Below are positions 54,335-64,000 of a stretch of 64,000 bases of DNA, piece by piece. This DNA is from Cytospora piceicola (taxonomy: Eukaryota > Ascomycota > Sordariomycetes > Diaporthales > Cytosporaceae). The stretch is taken from NCBI GenBank assembly GCA_023375675.1, contig JALQBC010000003.1, positions 434,001 through 498,000 on the forward strand. The letters are read 5' to 3'. Each line of letters opens with the position of its first letter. Position 1 is the stretch's first letter. Made by a program: the position numbers and the translations under genes. Under the pieces are notes generated by a model. That model saw nothing but the letters and a program-made list of their open reading frames with translations, had not been told where the DNA came from and searched no databases.

Positions 54335-57300
54335 GTATTGTGTGATTGTCACCTGGCCCGAATGCCAGAAGGGACATAGTCAGTTTGCCCCAAAGGACCT
54401 TGAGGCGTCCTAGAGAAAGATACTCCAGCCTATACGCAGAAGAAGCATATTTGTCAGTACGCAGACGGCCGAGTACTAGCTGCCATGCCCAAGAGACAGA
54501 AGCAGTAGTGTCTTGATGCCCACGCTGGCTCGTGGTGTGTGGTCATGGTAGCAATACACGTGACGCGGCTGGGGATGGTGTTCGATATGGCTTTCATTGG
54601 TGGAGACGGTGGGCATCCCACATGGGACACTCAGTATGATATCACCATGCAACTCAGCAGCTCAAGTGCCGACATGGCATATACACCGATGATGCGAAGG
54701 CATGTGGCATTGTGGTCGAAACTGTCCGGCTGAGTCTTCTGCCCTCACTGAAGCGGGCTATATCCATTGGGCTTCCTGGGTCGGCCCCCCTTCAATGGGC
54801 GAAGCACATCGGGCTGATATCGTCGCTGGGGGAGCAAGTTACCAAATCGTGTAAATCAAGCCTTTCCCGCCACTCAATCCCAAGGATATAGAGCTGAGGG
54901 CGCACCCAGCTCAAGCAATCCTGTTTCGCGTGTCCCGAAAGCATGCCAGCTCTCGCTTGAACGCCTGCCAAGTAGGGTGCTCTTTAGGTCAGTGGCACGC
55001 ATCTAGATAGCTTCAATTACCAACTCAAAGGACTGTTTCCAGGATCCAGCTGGGTCCCACCTTGACACCCATAGGGTCCAACATGGAACAGACGCTGAGC
55101 CCAATAGTGGAGACTCGTTCAATGATGATGATCGCTATAACCGTGCGTTGCCCGTCGCACAGTAACAACAATCAAGGGTGGGCGTTGCGATACTCACGGC
55201 GGGTCTCCGTACAATGCACTGACGACCCGCCAATGCCTGATTTGCAATAGACTGGTATGGGCTGGGTCGACCTTTGATGACAGTCCACGCGATTTGGCAT
55301 ACTACTTGCCATCTGGTCACCATAGCAGGTGCTGTGTTGTATGCCGCAACAAGCGTACGTCGGGATAGAAGCCGTTGGCGTTGCTGATCCGGCTCATTTT
55401 GCTGACAACGTCGTGTTGGGAGCCAACCCGGGTTCGGGTAAAAATTCGAACCATGGAAGCTGCCACGAAGACAATCACAGCCACCGTATCGGAGACCTGC
55501 GTCAGCATGTCAATGCAACGCATGACATCCATGCTTCCCCCAGTGGGTATGAAGAAGCAAGTGTTTGAGGACATGACAAGGAACGCTGGTATCGCTGTCG
55601 TCGAGCCCTGAGGACGTTATATCCTACCACCAACTGGGGTAGATCCTCACCGAAGATATATCAGATGCCAAAATCAATGACCTGATGAATTGAGGTTCGG
55701 CTGGTCCTTGTGGATTACGGCTCCAGCCGGGCATCTGGCCGATGGTCCGTCGTCAAGCTGCGAATGATTGCAACGTTCGGGCAGGCCGCATGGAAGCCTC
55801 GTCAGCCGGATGGTGTCCGGCTTCGCCATCCGGGGTTTTCAGAAACTTCAGAAGTACGTTTTGACTGCGATTTGTTCATGACGAATTTCCACAAGGCAAG
55901 CTGGCGACTTCATGTTAATTTGGTATTGAACCGGACCATCCTAGTGTGATCTTGTGGTCAGCAATGTGAACTTGATATTTTCTCGGTACTGCCAGAAGCT
56001 ACACTCCCCATGCAATACATAAGTGGTAAATTTCATCGGTTAGGGCGGACGCCGTCCTTGGATTTGAACCGCGCATGGTTCTCCGCCCTCTGTATCAATG
56101 TGATAGCGCCCTTGGCACTACCGCTTCGTCGACGATGGTGACATCTGGTTGTTCAAGAAGCACGCACAGTGCGGCTGCATTGATAAAAGGTGAGTATACA
56201 ACTTTTTGGGCCGGTAGAGTTACCCTGCCAGGCCAATTTTGCGGCTTTCAGCCATGGGCCACGTGAAACTGATACTTCTAGGCCACGTTGAGGGAAGTCC
56301 ACCGTCGAAGTCCTGTGGGTTCTGACAATCACCTGTCAAAGGAACGATGTGACTGCATACGGCGATGATAACCTGAGAAATCCAGGGACAGAGTCAATTA
56401 TCGTACTGTGCATGGTTAAAAATTGAGCTTGCGCCTTTTTCTTCCTGATTAGGGAGGTGAGGAGGAAGGTGGCTGTAACTGCGGTTGGTCAACCTGCGAG
56501 GAAAGGCCCAAGGCGTGAAGACGGTTGGTTTCGGGGGATCGAGGATCCAAATGGATCAATATTTCAATCCATCCGTCCAGTATAGGTACTGTTTCGTGCA
56601 GATAGCCATGCACGAATCTGCATCGAATCGTCATGGCCCCATGCTTTGGCGTCAATCGTCGATAAACCGGTAGACTCTTGACCCAGGCTGATAATAGAAG
56701 AGAGGGTGATCATGTCAAAGCTGTCCTCGGCCGAGTCCAGCTGAAGAAAGCCTTTGGCAAAGCCTCCTCGCCGGAGCCTGAGATTCCATGGCTCGAACGT
56801 TGCTGGTAATCATCCATTCGACGGCAACACCCGCAGCAGCAGATCTGAGATGATCATGTCGAGGTAGCTCGTAGTGTGGGTGGTGGGTGGTTCTCCGGGA
56901 TGGGGGTTGTGCACGGCCAATTTAAGGACGTATCTGAGCGCAACCAACCCCTGGTCCAAACATGTATACAGTAGTACCGCAGAGGGTAGACAGCAGCCAA
57001 TCCCCCGCGCCCCCTTCACCCCGCGCCACAGGGAGCTATCAAAAAGCCTGGGGGCTTGTGTACGCCGATTTCCAATATGGTTATAATTTTCCGCAGGGAC
57101 GAGGCGACTGTGCGACTGACAACTGGAGGATCGGGACCGGCCCGTCGAGACGTACTATGTGTCCAGGCAAGCAGACAAGGGTGAATTGGGATCGGCAACG
57201 TCGCGCATTCTCTGGGCTTTATGCTCTCGAGTGGGAGAAAGCAAGGCCCATATGTGATAGCCCCCTATTCCCCTTGTACCAACCAGGCCTGGCGATCGTC

Positions 57301-58040
57301 CTCTTACATCAAGCTCCTCGGCCGACTGGACGTATGGCAAGGTCTGCCCCCGACACTCTCCGGTTCCTGGTCTTTCAATCGCCGTCAGAAGCGATAGGGT
57401 ACACAATAAGGCAGGCAGTCGGAATTATCTTAGGGATCCAGTTGCCTCATGTCAGGCTGGGATCCAAACAACCTGGGATCCGTTGCGGTCGACGGTCCAG
57501 AATTATCATATCTGTTTGGGTATGGAAATCCTTCCCGTGTCGAACCTGCAAGGGACTTCTGCCAGGGCTCCAGCCAGCGTCTTTCTTGTGATTGTGGCTC
57601 GTGCAATTTTGCCCCATTGCCACGGACGACAATATTGGGGGCGAAAGCGATGTTGTGTACGGAGTATGTACTTCTGGTACTGTATGTACACATCTCTTCT
57701 CCTGATCCACAGCATAATCGAACGGGCGAGATGTGACACCAGCTGATAAACAAACTGCAGTGGGCTAAAAGGTGACAACCTCCGAACCTCGGTCCACTCT
57801 GTTCTGGTTCCTGAAAACAATGGGGATCCTCCAGCGATGGTGGAGTAAATATTGGAAGCTCACGTGGAAGCTCGGGAAAGGCTGGGCTGTGAGGCTGTGC
57901 CTGTAAAAGAGCACCTTGGACGGACGACGTTTAATGATGACAGGCAAAAGGCGTTTGATGAGCGGCTCTCCAGCGCAGATCCCACGTCAAATGGAACTTT
58001 CTAGGACCCAGGTAATGTGCGGGTTGTACTTGGTCTGAGG
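54335..58040. other. Gene-poor stretch without intact genes
   Basis: Only short frames occur, and none has a recognisable domain. The longest (56960-57591 plus, 209 codons) lacks any family motif and overlaps several other open frames in 57430-57750, so I do not call it. The stretch may contain decayed genes or elements. No terminal repeats were found by eye. Confidence 0.45.
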
Positions 58041-58126
58041 ACATACCTAGGTGCATACCTAGGTAGGTAGTCATGTGAGCTCAGGGGAGATTTACTGTGT
58101 AGATACCTAGGTACTTACTTAGGTAG
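58041..58126. repeat. Two copies of TACCTAGGTA-family motif
   Basis: ATACCTAGGTGCATACCTAGG with AGGTAGGTAG at about 58043-58070, and ATACCTAGGTACTTACTTAGG at about 58103-58123. Confidence 0.8.
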
Positions 58127-58290
58127 AGAGGTGACGAGCACCTGTGGACGGCAATGGCAGTCAGCGCCATGTGCACTAATTAGGTCGAATTTACCCCGGC
58201 GGTGCTATGTACGGAAAGAGCATAGCCGTACTTAAAGTGTAGTAGGTTGGTTCATTCTGCTCTTACCTTCCAAGGTTAGCATAGCAGTAC

Positions 58291-58395
58291 CTAGGCTGCT
58301 AGGCTGCTAGGTTGAGTTGGACTGGTTGGAAGGCACGGCTCGCAGGCCCAAGTAGCTCAGGCCGTTAGCCCGTTAGCAGCCCGTTAGCAGCCCGT
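58291..58395. repeat. Short tandem repeats (CTAGGCTG and CGTTAGCAGCC units)
   Basis: CTAGGCTGCTAGGCTGCTAG at 58291-58310, and GTTAGCCCGTTAGCAGCC followed by CGTTAGCAGCC at 58363-58394. These are low-copy tandem duplications in intergenic DNA. Confidence 0.8.
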
Positions 58396-59643
58396 CCGCG
58401 CCGTTCAACGCGCCTACCCATCCTGTTGGGTCACCCAATTGGCAGGAAACTTGCACTTGACCTACCTTCCTTCCTCTCGACATCGAACTGCTTCTCGTCA
58501 GCGCTCGATCATCTTGACGATTGATTGTACTTTGATTGTACTAGAAACCCTCTCAAGTCGTGAGAATCTAAACGCCCGCTTTTTCTCCGTACATATAATT
58601 CTTGGGACGGCCCCTCTTGCCGAACTCCGCGTGTTGCACTCCATATTCAATACACCTTCAGCAGGAGTCGGGACGAAACAGAACTCAGGACGACATTCAA
58701 TACTGATTTCAATGTGCTGAAGGCTTTTCCGAAAATCTTCAGACAGAAGGTAGTACAGCGGGGAAAGAGGCTGCGACGAATACTATCATCAAGGCTCACC
58801 AGGCCTCAATGTCCAAGAATTAATCAGGAGTTTTCGAGCGACATAGTTGACATCAACGTCCCAGTCCAGTCCGTATACCCCATACAAAAGGTAGCCATCC
58901 TCGAGGATCGAAGTCTGGATAAGCAACAGAGCGCGGCCGACGGCAGCGAGTCAAAAGCGAGTCTGCAAGGCATGCACAGGGTGCATAGAGTCCACTGCGT
59001 CCACTTTCCACAATTCCAGCAACACAGGTGGAAAGACCTTGCCGCGTACCTGAGTACCACCATCACTGTGTTCCCGGCAGGCCTCACTTCAGTTCCGCTC
59101 CTGCAGCATACATGGTTGCCACAACCCCTCTGAAACAGCTTTCCTTGGCCTCAGGAGTTCTTGTGACAGCCCACATTTTACCCAGACCTTCGCATTCTAG
59201 CCTGGCCACCATCACTTTCCTACCCCCCAGTTCCTTCCCAGAGGATTCGCGAACTAAAGAGCAACCTTGCTGTGCACAAACGCTGGCTACGTCCGTGGCT
59301 TGCCAGACCCTCGTGCTAGTTTAGCGTATCAAGGTTCCAAGGTTGCCTCCCGCCCGCCCAGTTCAGGCCCGAACTGCTCAAACTACAAGATCCATCTCCT
59401 GAGGCTCCAAGGATACTAGGGCCCAAATACACGGGAGCCCAGACCGCATCCCGATCCGATTACGATCGAAAATCCCATTTGATTGACGAAGGCCACGCCA
59501 ATCTGGGAACGCCGTTGCGCGACTCATTTCCAGGAGGAGAAGACGACACTTGAGCTCAATCAAACCAGGTGCTCCGTAATCTTCTTCTATCGCCCGCTCC
59601 GACTTCCACTTCGCCGCCGTCCTTATTTCAACCCCGGGCCCAT
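58396..59643. promoter_or_regulatory. Upstream region of the RING-PH-VWA gene
   Basis: About 1.2 kb without a recognised gene. The last part is probably promoter and 5' UTR of the scaffold gene that begins at 59644. Confidence 0.45.
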
Positions 59644-62600
59644 ATGTTCCATCGATCCCACACAAAACAGCAGGGTTTCGCCAAAGAGCAGAGGATCGCG
59701 GACGCGCAGCTTGCCAGCCTGAGACAACTTGGTCTCATTAGTCCCGACAAGAAGGGCTTCGCATCAGCCTGGGGAGGGACCGAGCTGATACCCTCTGGTT
59801 CCGCTGCGAGGACGGGGACGAACCTCAACAATAACCACACCACCAGCCGTTCAAGCAATCTTGGTGATTCCAACCAAGGACCCTCATTCCCCGAAAAGGG
59901 TGAGTTAAGCTTATGTCTCATTACTCACTTCGTATCTTCATCCTCCAATGAAGATCATACACCCCTACCACGGCCCTCCTGTAGCCACTTGATCCCTTTG
60001 TAATGCCTTTGCTGTGTCTTCGTCGCGTCTATGTCTGCATTGTCGTCCAGTTCATGTCGCAGAGTGTTTTAGATCACCCTTCTGAGGCTAATATGTGTGC
60101 TCTATCGACACAGGCCACTCCATCGCCGCCGGGACTTTACGCGCTCCGTCGCATCGCTCCTCAATCTCCAACAATTCCAGCAGGGCCCGCGAACCCGTCA
60201 TACGACCGAATACAACCTCCAACTTTGGCATGATGAGCGCCGACCGGACACGCACCCGAAGGGAGCGGACATTCGTGGGGAGTGAATGCGCCGTCTGTGA
60301 AGAGCCGTTGGAACATACCCTCCGCGGTGAGAGGATATTGCAGTTTTCATGCTCGCACGTTTCGCACGAGGCTTGTTTCTACGAATTCATCCGAGAGTTC
60401 GAATCGCAGTACTGCCCATCATGCGATGCGCCGCTTCATCTTGACACGAGCCGTGGTGGAAACGTCTTGGATATTGGTATGTCTGATGTCTTTACGTCAA
60501 TGGGCACGGATCATCATTAACCATAGATGTCGCCTTGCAGAGAAAATCAGTAATATGGTGCGGTCGATTTCTGTGAACGACGCGAGGTCAGCTAGCACTC
60601 CCGCACCGGCACCAGCGCCAGCGCCAATACTGGCACCAGCACCAGTCCCGCCCGAATGGAACGACCATGGTAGCCGCCCGCCAAGCAGGGGCTCGGCTCC
60701 GAGGCCGCCCCCCACCGGTCCTCTGCCGACACCTTCACGAAGCCTCCGAGATAGCAGAGATACCGGTTCCGACAAGTACGCTGGACGTGCGGGCCATATG
60801 CGCAACGATAGTGAGGTTACCGGGATGACTGGCAATGCTTCTTCCGGTGGCTATCCTGAGACAACCCAGAGCGGGCCGCCGCGCCGCCACGACTACGATC
60901 TGCAGGCCATGGAGACGACTTTGGCTAGCCCGAAAGGTGTCGCGAGGAATCCCATTCCAGCACCAACCGTCACAGTGCGGTCAGAGTTCCCTACCATCAG
61001 CAGGTCGAGACAGCAACAGACACTCACGTGTCTGGTTAGCGTTGAGGTACCTGATAATAAATGGAGGCCCGATCCCGACGATTTACAATCTGCTCCTCCA
61101 ATGCCACAGCAGAGGATAGAGGATTCGTTCCCGGCGAGGCCGCCGTCTCCGGCCCGGAGTGCGCCTCGCTTCTATCCTTACGAGTCGCCAGAGGTCCTAG
61201 ACGAGATGACCGAGAATCTGCGTAGTCGAGTGGACAATTGGCATGGGCTGGACTTCAGTCGGTTCGGGAAACTTCGGCTGTATGGCACTCTGCGGGTTGG
61301 CAAGGACAAAGTCTCCTGGCAGGAGCTCGAATGCTTCCTCTTTGCCGAGATGCTTATCTGTGTCAAAGAGAAGAAGGGTTCGAACCAGGCCTCACAATGG
61401 GACGACGGTGCGCCCCGCAAGACCTCGAGGTGCACTCTGAAAGGCTCGATTTTGATCAAGAAACACCTGAACGAGGTTTCGGAGACCGGCAACATGGATG
61501 AGAATGTTCTGACCCTTAGCCTCTCGGTTGCGGAGCTGCCCCAGTTCCACCTTCGGTTTGAAAATCGCAACCAGCTCAAACTGTGGCAACAAGCTCTGTT
61601 GGATCTGAATGCAGTCGAGACCTCACCTCTTCGCAGCCCCGACTACGACCGAGGCGAATTTTCAGGGGAGGATGAGGAAGACTGGCGCAGGGATTCCACG
61701 AAGCCACAACGAGTCTCGTCAGTGGCATCTTCATGGGGAGGAGCAAGGTCCGTCACCACGGCGCCAACCGAGTACACAACATTTCAAAGGGGCCCACTCA
61801 TGACCTCTATTCATGTACCCATCGATGTGGTCGTAGTGGTGCCCATCTCTTCTTCCATGCAGGGTGTCAAAATCAACCTGGTGCGGGATGCTTTACGATT
61901 TATGGTCTACACTTTGGGCGAGAGGGATCGCATGGGCCTGGTAACATTTGGCTCCGGAGGTGGCGGCGTGCCTATCGTGGGCATGACCACAAAAGCTTGG
62001 CCAGGCTGGAGTAACGTACTGACCTCAATCAAGCCGGTCGGGCAGAAGAGCCACCGAGCCGATGTAGTCGAGGGAGCCAATGTGGCCATGGACCTCTTGA
62101 TGCAGCGCAAGTACAACAATCCAGTGGCGACTATCATGCTCATCAGCGATGCGTCAACGTCAGACGCCGACAGTGTGGACTTCGTGGTATCACGTGCTGA
62201 GGCTGCGAAGTAAGTGCCACTAGTTTTCTTTCCTCTTCCACTCCTTCTGACGACAATGCTAATTGATACTAGAATCACAATTCACTCTTTCGGTCTCGGA
62301 ATGACGCACAAACCGGACACCATGATCGAGCTTTCTACCCGGACGAAGGCGTCATACACTTATGTCAAGGACTGGATGATGCTTCGCGAGTGCTTGGCGG
62401 GTTGCTTAGGCTCGATGCAGTCGCTTTCTCACCAGAACGTGAAGCTCAAGCTTAAGTTGCCCGAGGGGTCGCCGGCCAAGTTCCACAAAATCAGCGGTGC
62501 ACTGCAGATCACTAAACGCGCGACGGGCCGAGATGCAGAAGCTTCCCTAGGTGACTTGCGGTTTGGTGACAAGCGCGATATCCTTGTTCAGCTCGTTATC

Positions 62601-63515
62601 CTGCCTGATAATTCCACCCAAGAGCAGCTGCCTCAAGATGCGTGGGAAACCATCGTCTCAGGTCTCGAGGCGCTGGGCGGCCCTGTCGAGCAAGAGGATC
62701 AAAGGACTGTCTCTGTTGAAGAGGTTCCACTGATCCAAGCAGATCTCACATGGGGCGATATTTTGAGAGATGGAGCAGCAATGCATCTGCCGAGGCCCTC
62801 GCTACTGGCTATTACAATGTTGCCGGCTTCTTCGAACAAGAAATCATGGAACGGCACACCGCCAATTCCGCCGCACCCGCACATCGTACAACGACGGATG
62901 GAGCTTCTGACATCAGACATGCTTACGAGGGCACTCACCCTGGTAAGCAGAGGCCAGCATGACCGGGCCCACACACTGCTAAACGAGACCCGTTCAATCC
63001 TCAAGGGTCTGGGCAAGGGCGGTCTCCCGCCTGTGCCCCCTATGGCCTCCAAGTCGACCCCGGCCACGCCACACCCCCTCGCAAACGATTCCTCCCCTGC
63101 CACCGCTCTCACTCCCGACCGGAAACACACACCATCGCCAACCGCCTCGGCGGCTTCATCAGTCGTCAACGGCTTCCAGGCTTCCGCCATACCACGCAGT
63201 CGATCTAACGACGGCATTGGCCTGGGCAGCATGACTACTGCTGCTGGCATCGATTCGACGACTGTCGCTGCTCTCGACGCGGAGCTCGATTCCGCTCTCG
63301 AGTGGATCAACCACCCGGCTGTGTTTGGCCGTGATAGTCGCAAAGCTGTGCTCCAGACCATTGGCGTGATATCCTCCCAACGCGCCTTTACCTTCCGCAC
63401 GCCCATCGAGGGCCTGTGGGCGGGCCGTGTCTACGGGGTAAAGAATCTCACAGAGAAGAGCCGGGAGTGGCGTGACGAGGGTGGTGGTGAGGGCGGTATT
63501 ATGGAGGAAGCCTAA
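59644..63515 (+). CDS. RING-PH-VWA protein, Ste5/Far1-like scaffold candidate
   Basis: Large protein of 1176 aa. Exons are 59644-59899, 60114-60476, 60541-62209 and 62273-63515. A RING-H2-type domain begins at C144 (ECAVCEEPLEH, FSCSHVSHEACFYEF, QYCPSCDAPL). It is followed by a disordered region with an Ala-Pro repeat (PAPAPAPAP). A PH domain spans about 446-563 (KLRLYGTLRVGKDKVSWQEL, then FENRNQLKLWQQALLDLN). A von Willebrand A domain spans about 633-815 (VVVVVPISSSMQGVKINLV, LGERDRMGLVTFGSG, ATIMLISDAST). The Ser/Pro-rich tail ends in a conserved-looking TFRTPIEGLWAGRVYG. The RING-PH-VWA order is that of Ste5 and Far1, which bind G-beta-gamma and MAPK modules in pheromone signalling; function here is inferred from architecture. 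The MIDAS first Asp is replaced by Pro. ATG 59644 is the first in frame; upstream frame codons lack an ATG. Confidence 0.88.
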
Positions 63516-64000
63516 TGTGTTTCCTTCCTGTGCGCTCTGGTTTCTTACTTGTTCTGCTGGGTTACTGCCCATGCATCCTATCTTGGATTCACAGCAATAT
63601 GGTTTTGGATTTGGATTTCTTCTTTGGAAAAGATACCACTTGAATGTTTGTCGGTGTTTACGAACCGCTATATATTGCGATCTATGCCTCTTTACTTTCT
63701 GCTGGGAAGCTGTTGAACCCTTTCCTCATGTATATTGGTTGGGAGTTGAGCCTGGTTCGGGATGGGAAGACGATCGAGAGAAGGCTTGGTCTGGGAATGG
63801 AATTCATTTGGGCAGGAGGGTATTTCAAGGAGGCAAAATTGTATGATATATTCGCGAGTCCTTCGTATTTATTACCCTATATATCTTCGAGACCATGGCA
63901 TAAACGGTTCAACTTGCATATTATCATGTGCCTGTCTTCAAGCCACGGCCTCCCTGCAGCCTTTTCTGACCAAAAACATGTCAAAGGGTTTGTATTGATC
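63516..64000. other. 3' flank of the RING-PH-VWA gene
   Basis: T-rich sequence after the stop codon, most likely 3' UTR. No further gene begins before the window ends. Confidence 0.5.

Noticed and set aside
55317..55574. Minus-strand hydrophobic frame that might be a decayed PTH11-like receptor fragment
   Set aside because: Only a vague resemblance; neighbouring exons or conserved motifs could not be found.
56040..56125. Possible minus-strand tRNA around a GGTTCAAATCC motif
   Set aside because: The flanking bases do not form a T-arm stem, and no acceptor or anticodon stem could be drawn.
56960..57591. 209-codon plus-strand frame
   Set aside because: No domain, and overlapped by several other open frames in both directions; it looks like chance openness.
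1..64000. Secondary-metabolite cluster, CRISPR array, prophage or intact transposon
   Set aside because: No polyketide or peptide synthase, tailoring or transport set, no regularly spaced repeats, no transposase nuclease domain and no terminal repeats were seen.

Overview
The window comes from the nuclear genome of a filamentous ascomycete (Pezizomycotina, most likely a Sordariomycete). The evidence is: short GT-AG introns with CTRAY-type branch points in nearly every gene; a Zn2Cys6 regulator of the ascomycete CxxCAKAK...ICERCHRL subtype; a fungal PEX26; a Ste5/Far1-type RING-PH-VWA protein; and many intergenic copies of a TACCTAGGTA-like motif. There are no operons, phage or bacterial features. 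I reconstructed 19 protein-coding genes. Exon sums are multiples of three in every model, and DRG1 (367 aa), eL43 (92 aa), CCT8 (547 aa), PHF5A (108 aa) and CRIPT (116 aa) come out at or near family length.

Layout. 1-2.8 kb: DRG1/RBG1 GTPase (+). 2.8-8.65 kb: long gene-free stretch ahead of a CENP-B/Tc5-type DNA-binding protein (8.65-10.76 kb, +). 12.4-15.9 kb: PXA-domain protein (-) with a proposed 1551-bp intron. 16.8-19.4 kb: seven-exon Zn2Cys6 factor (-). 19.9-21.3 kb: GT31-like type II membrane glycosyltransferase (-). 22.3-23.7 kb: CECR5-type HAD hydrolase (-). 24.9-25.4 kb: CRIPT (+). 26-27 kb: epoxide hydrolase (-). 28.0-29.4 kb: pinin-like protein (-), divergent from PHF5A/Rds3 (30.0-30.4 kb, +). 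30.8-32.2 kb: PEX26 (-). 33.5-35.3 kb: PARN/Triman-type nuclease (+). 36.4-37.7 kb: mitoribosomal mL46 (-). 38.9-40.9 kb: RING-PHD protein (-). 42.6-43.6 kb: eL43 (-). 44.4-46.0 kb: saccharopine-dehydrogenase-like oxidoreductase (+). 46.5-48.2 kb: RMD1/DUF155 membrane protein (+). 49.6-50.6 kb: NHP10-like HMG protein (-), divergent from CCT8 (51.4-53.3 kb, +). 53.3-59.6 kb: gene-poor stretch with a degenerate-looking 5S rRNA-like sequence. 59.6-63.5 kb: Ste5/Far1-like scaffold (+).

Most genes are housekeeping: translation, chaperonin, mitoribosome, peroxisome, splicing, chromatin. They do not form a pathway cluster. The main functional neighbourhood is three splicing-related genes (CRIPT, pinin, PHF5A) within 5.5 kb, two of them sharing a 567-bp divergent promoter. 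The two most regulator-like genes, the CENP-B-type protein and the Ste5/Far1-like scaffold, each follow about 6 kb without genes. I found no convincing undescribed multi-gene system. The best leads are the giant intron, the palindromic TACCTAGGTA family (one copy a perfect 15-bp hairpin), the 5S-like relic, the altered MIDAS in the scaffold, and two stop-free introns whose lengths are multiples of three.
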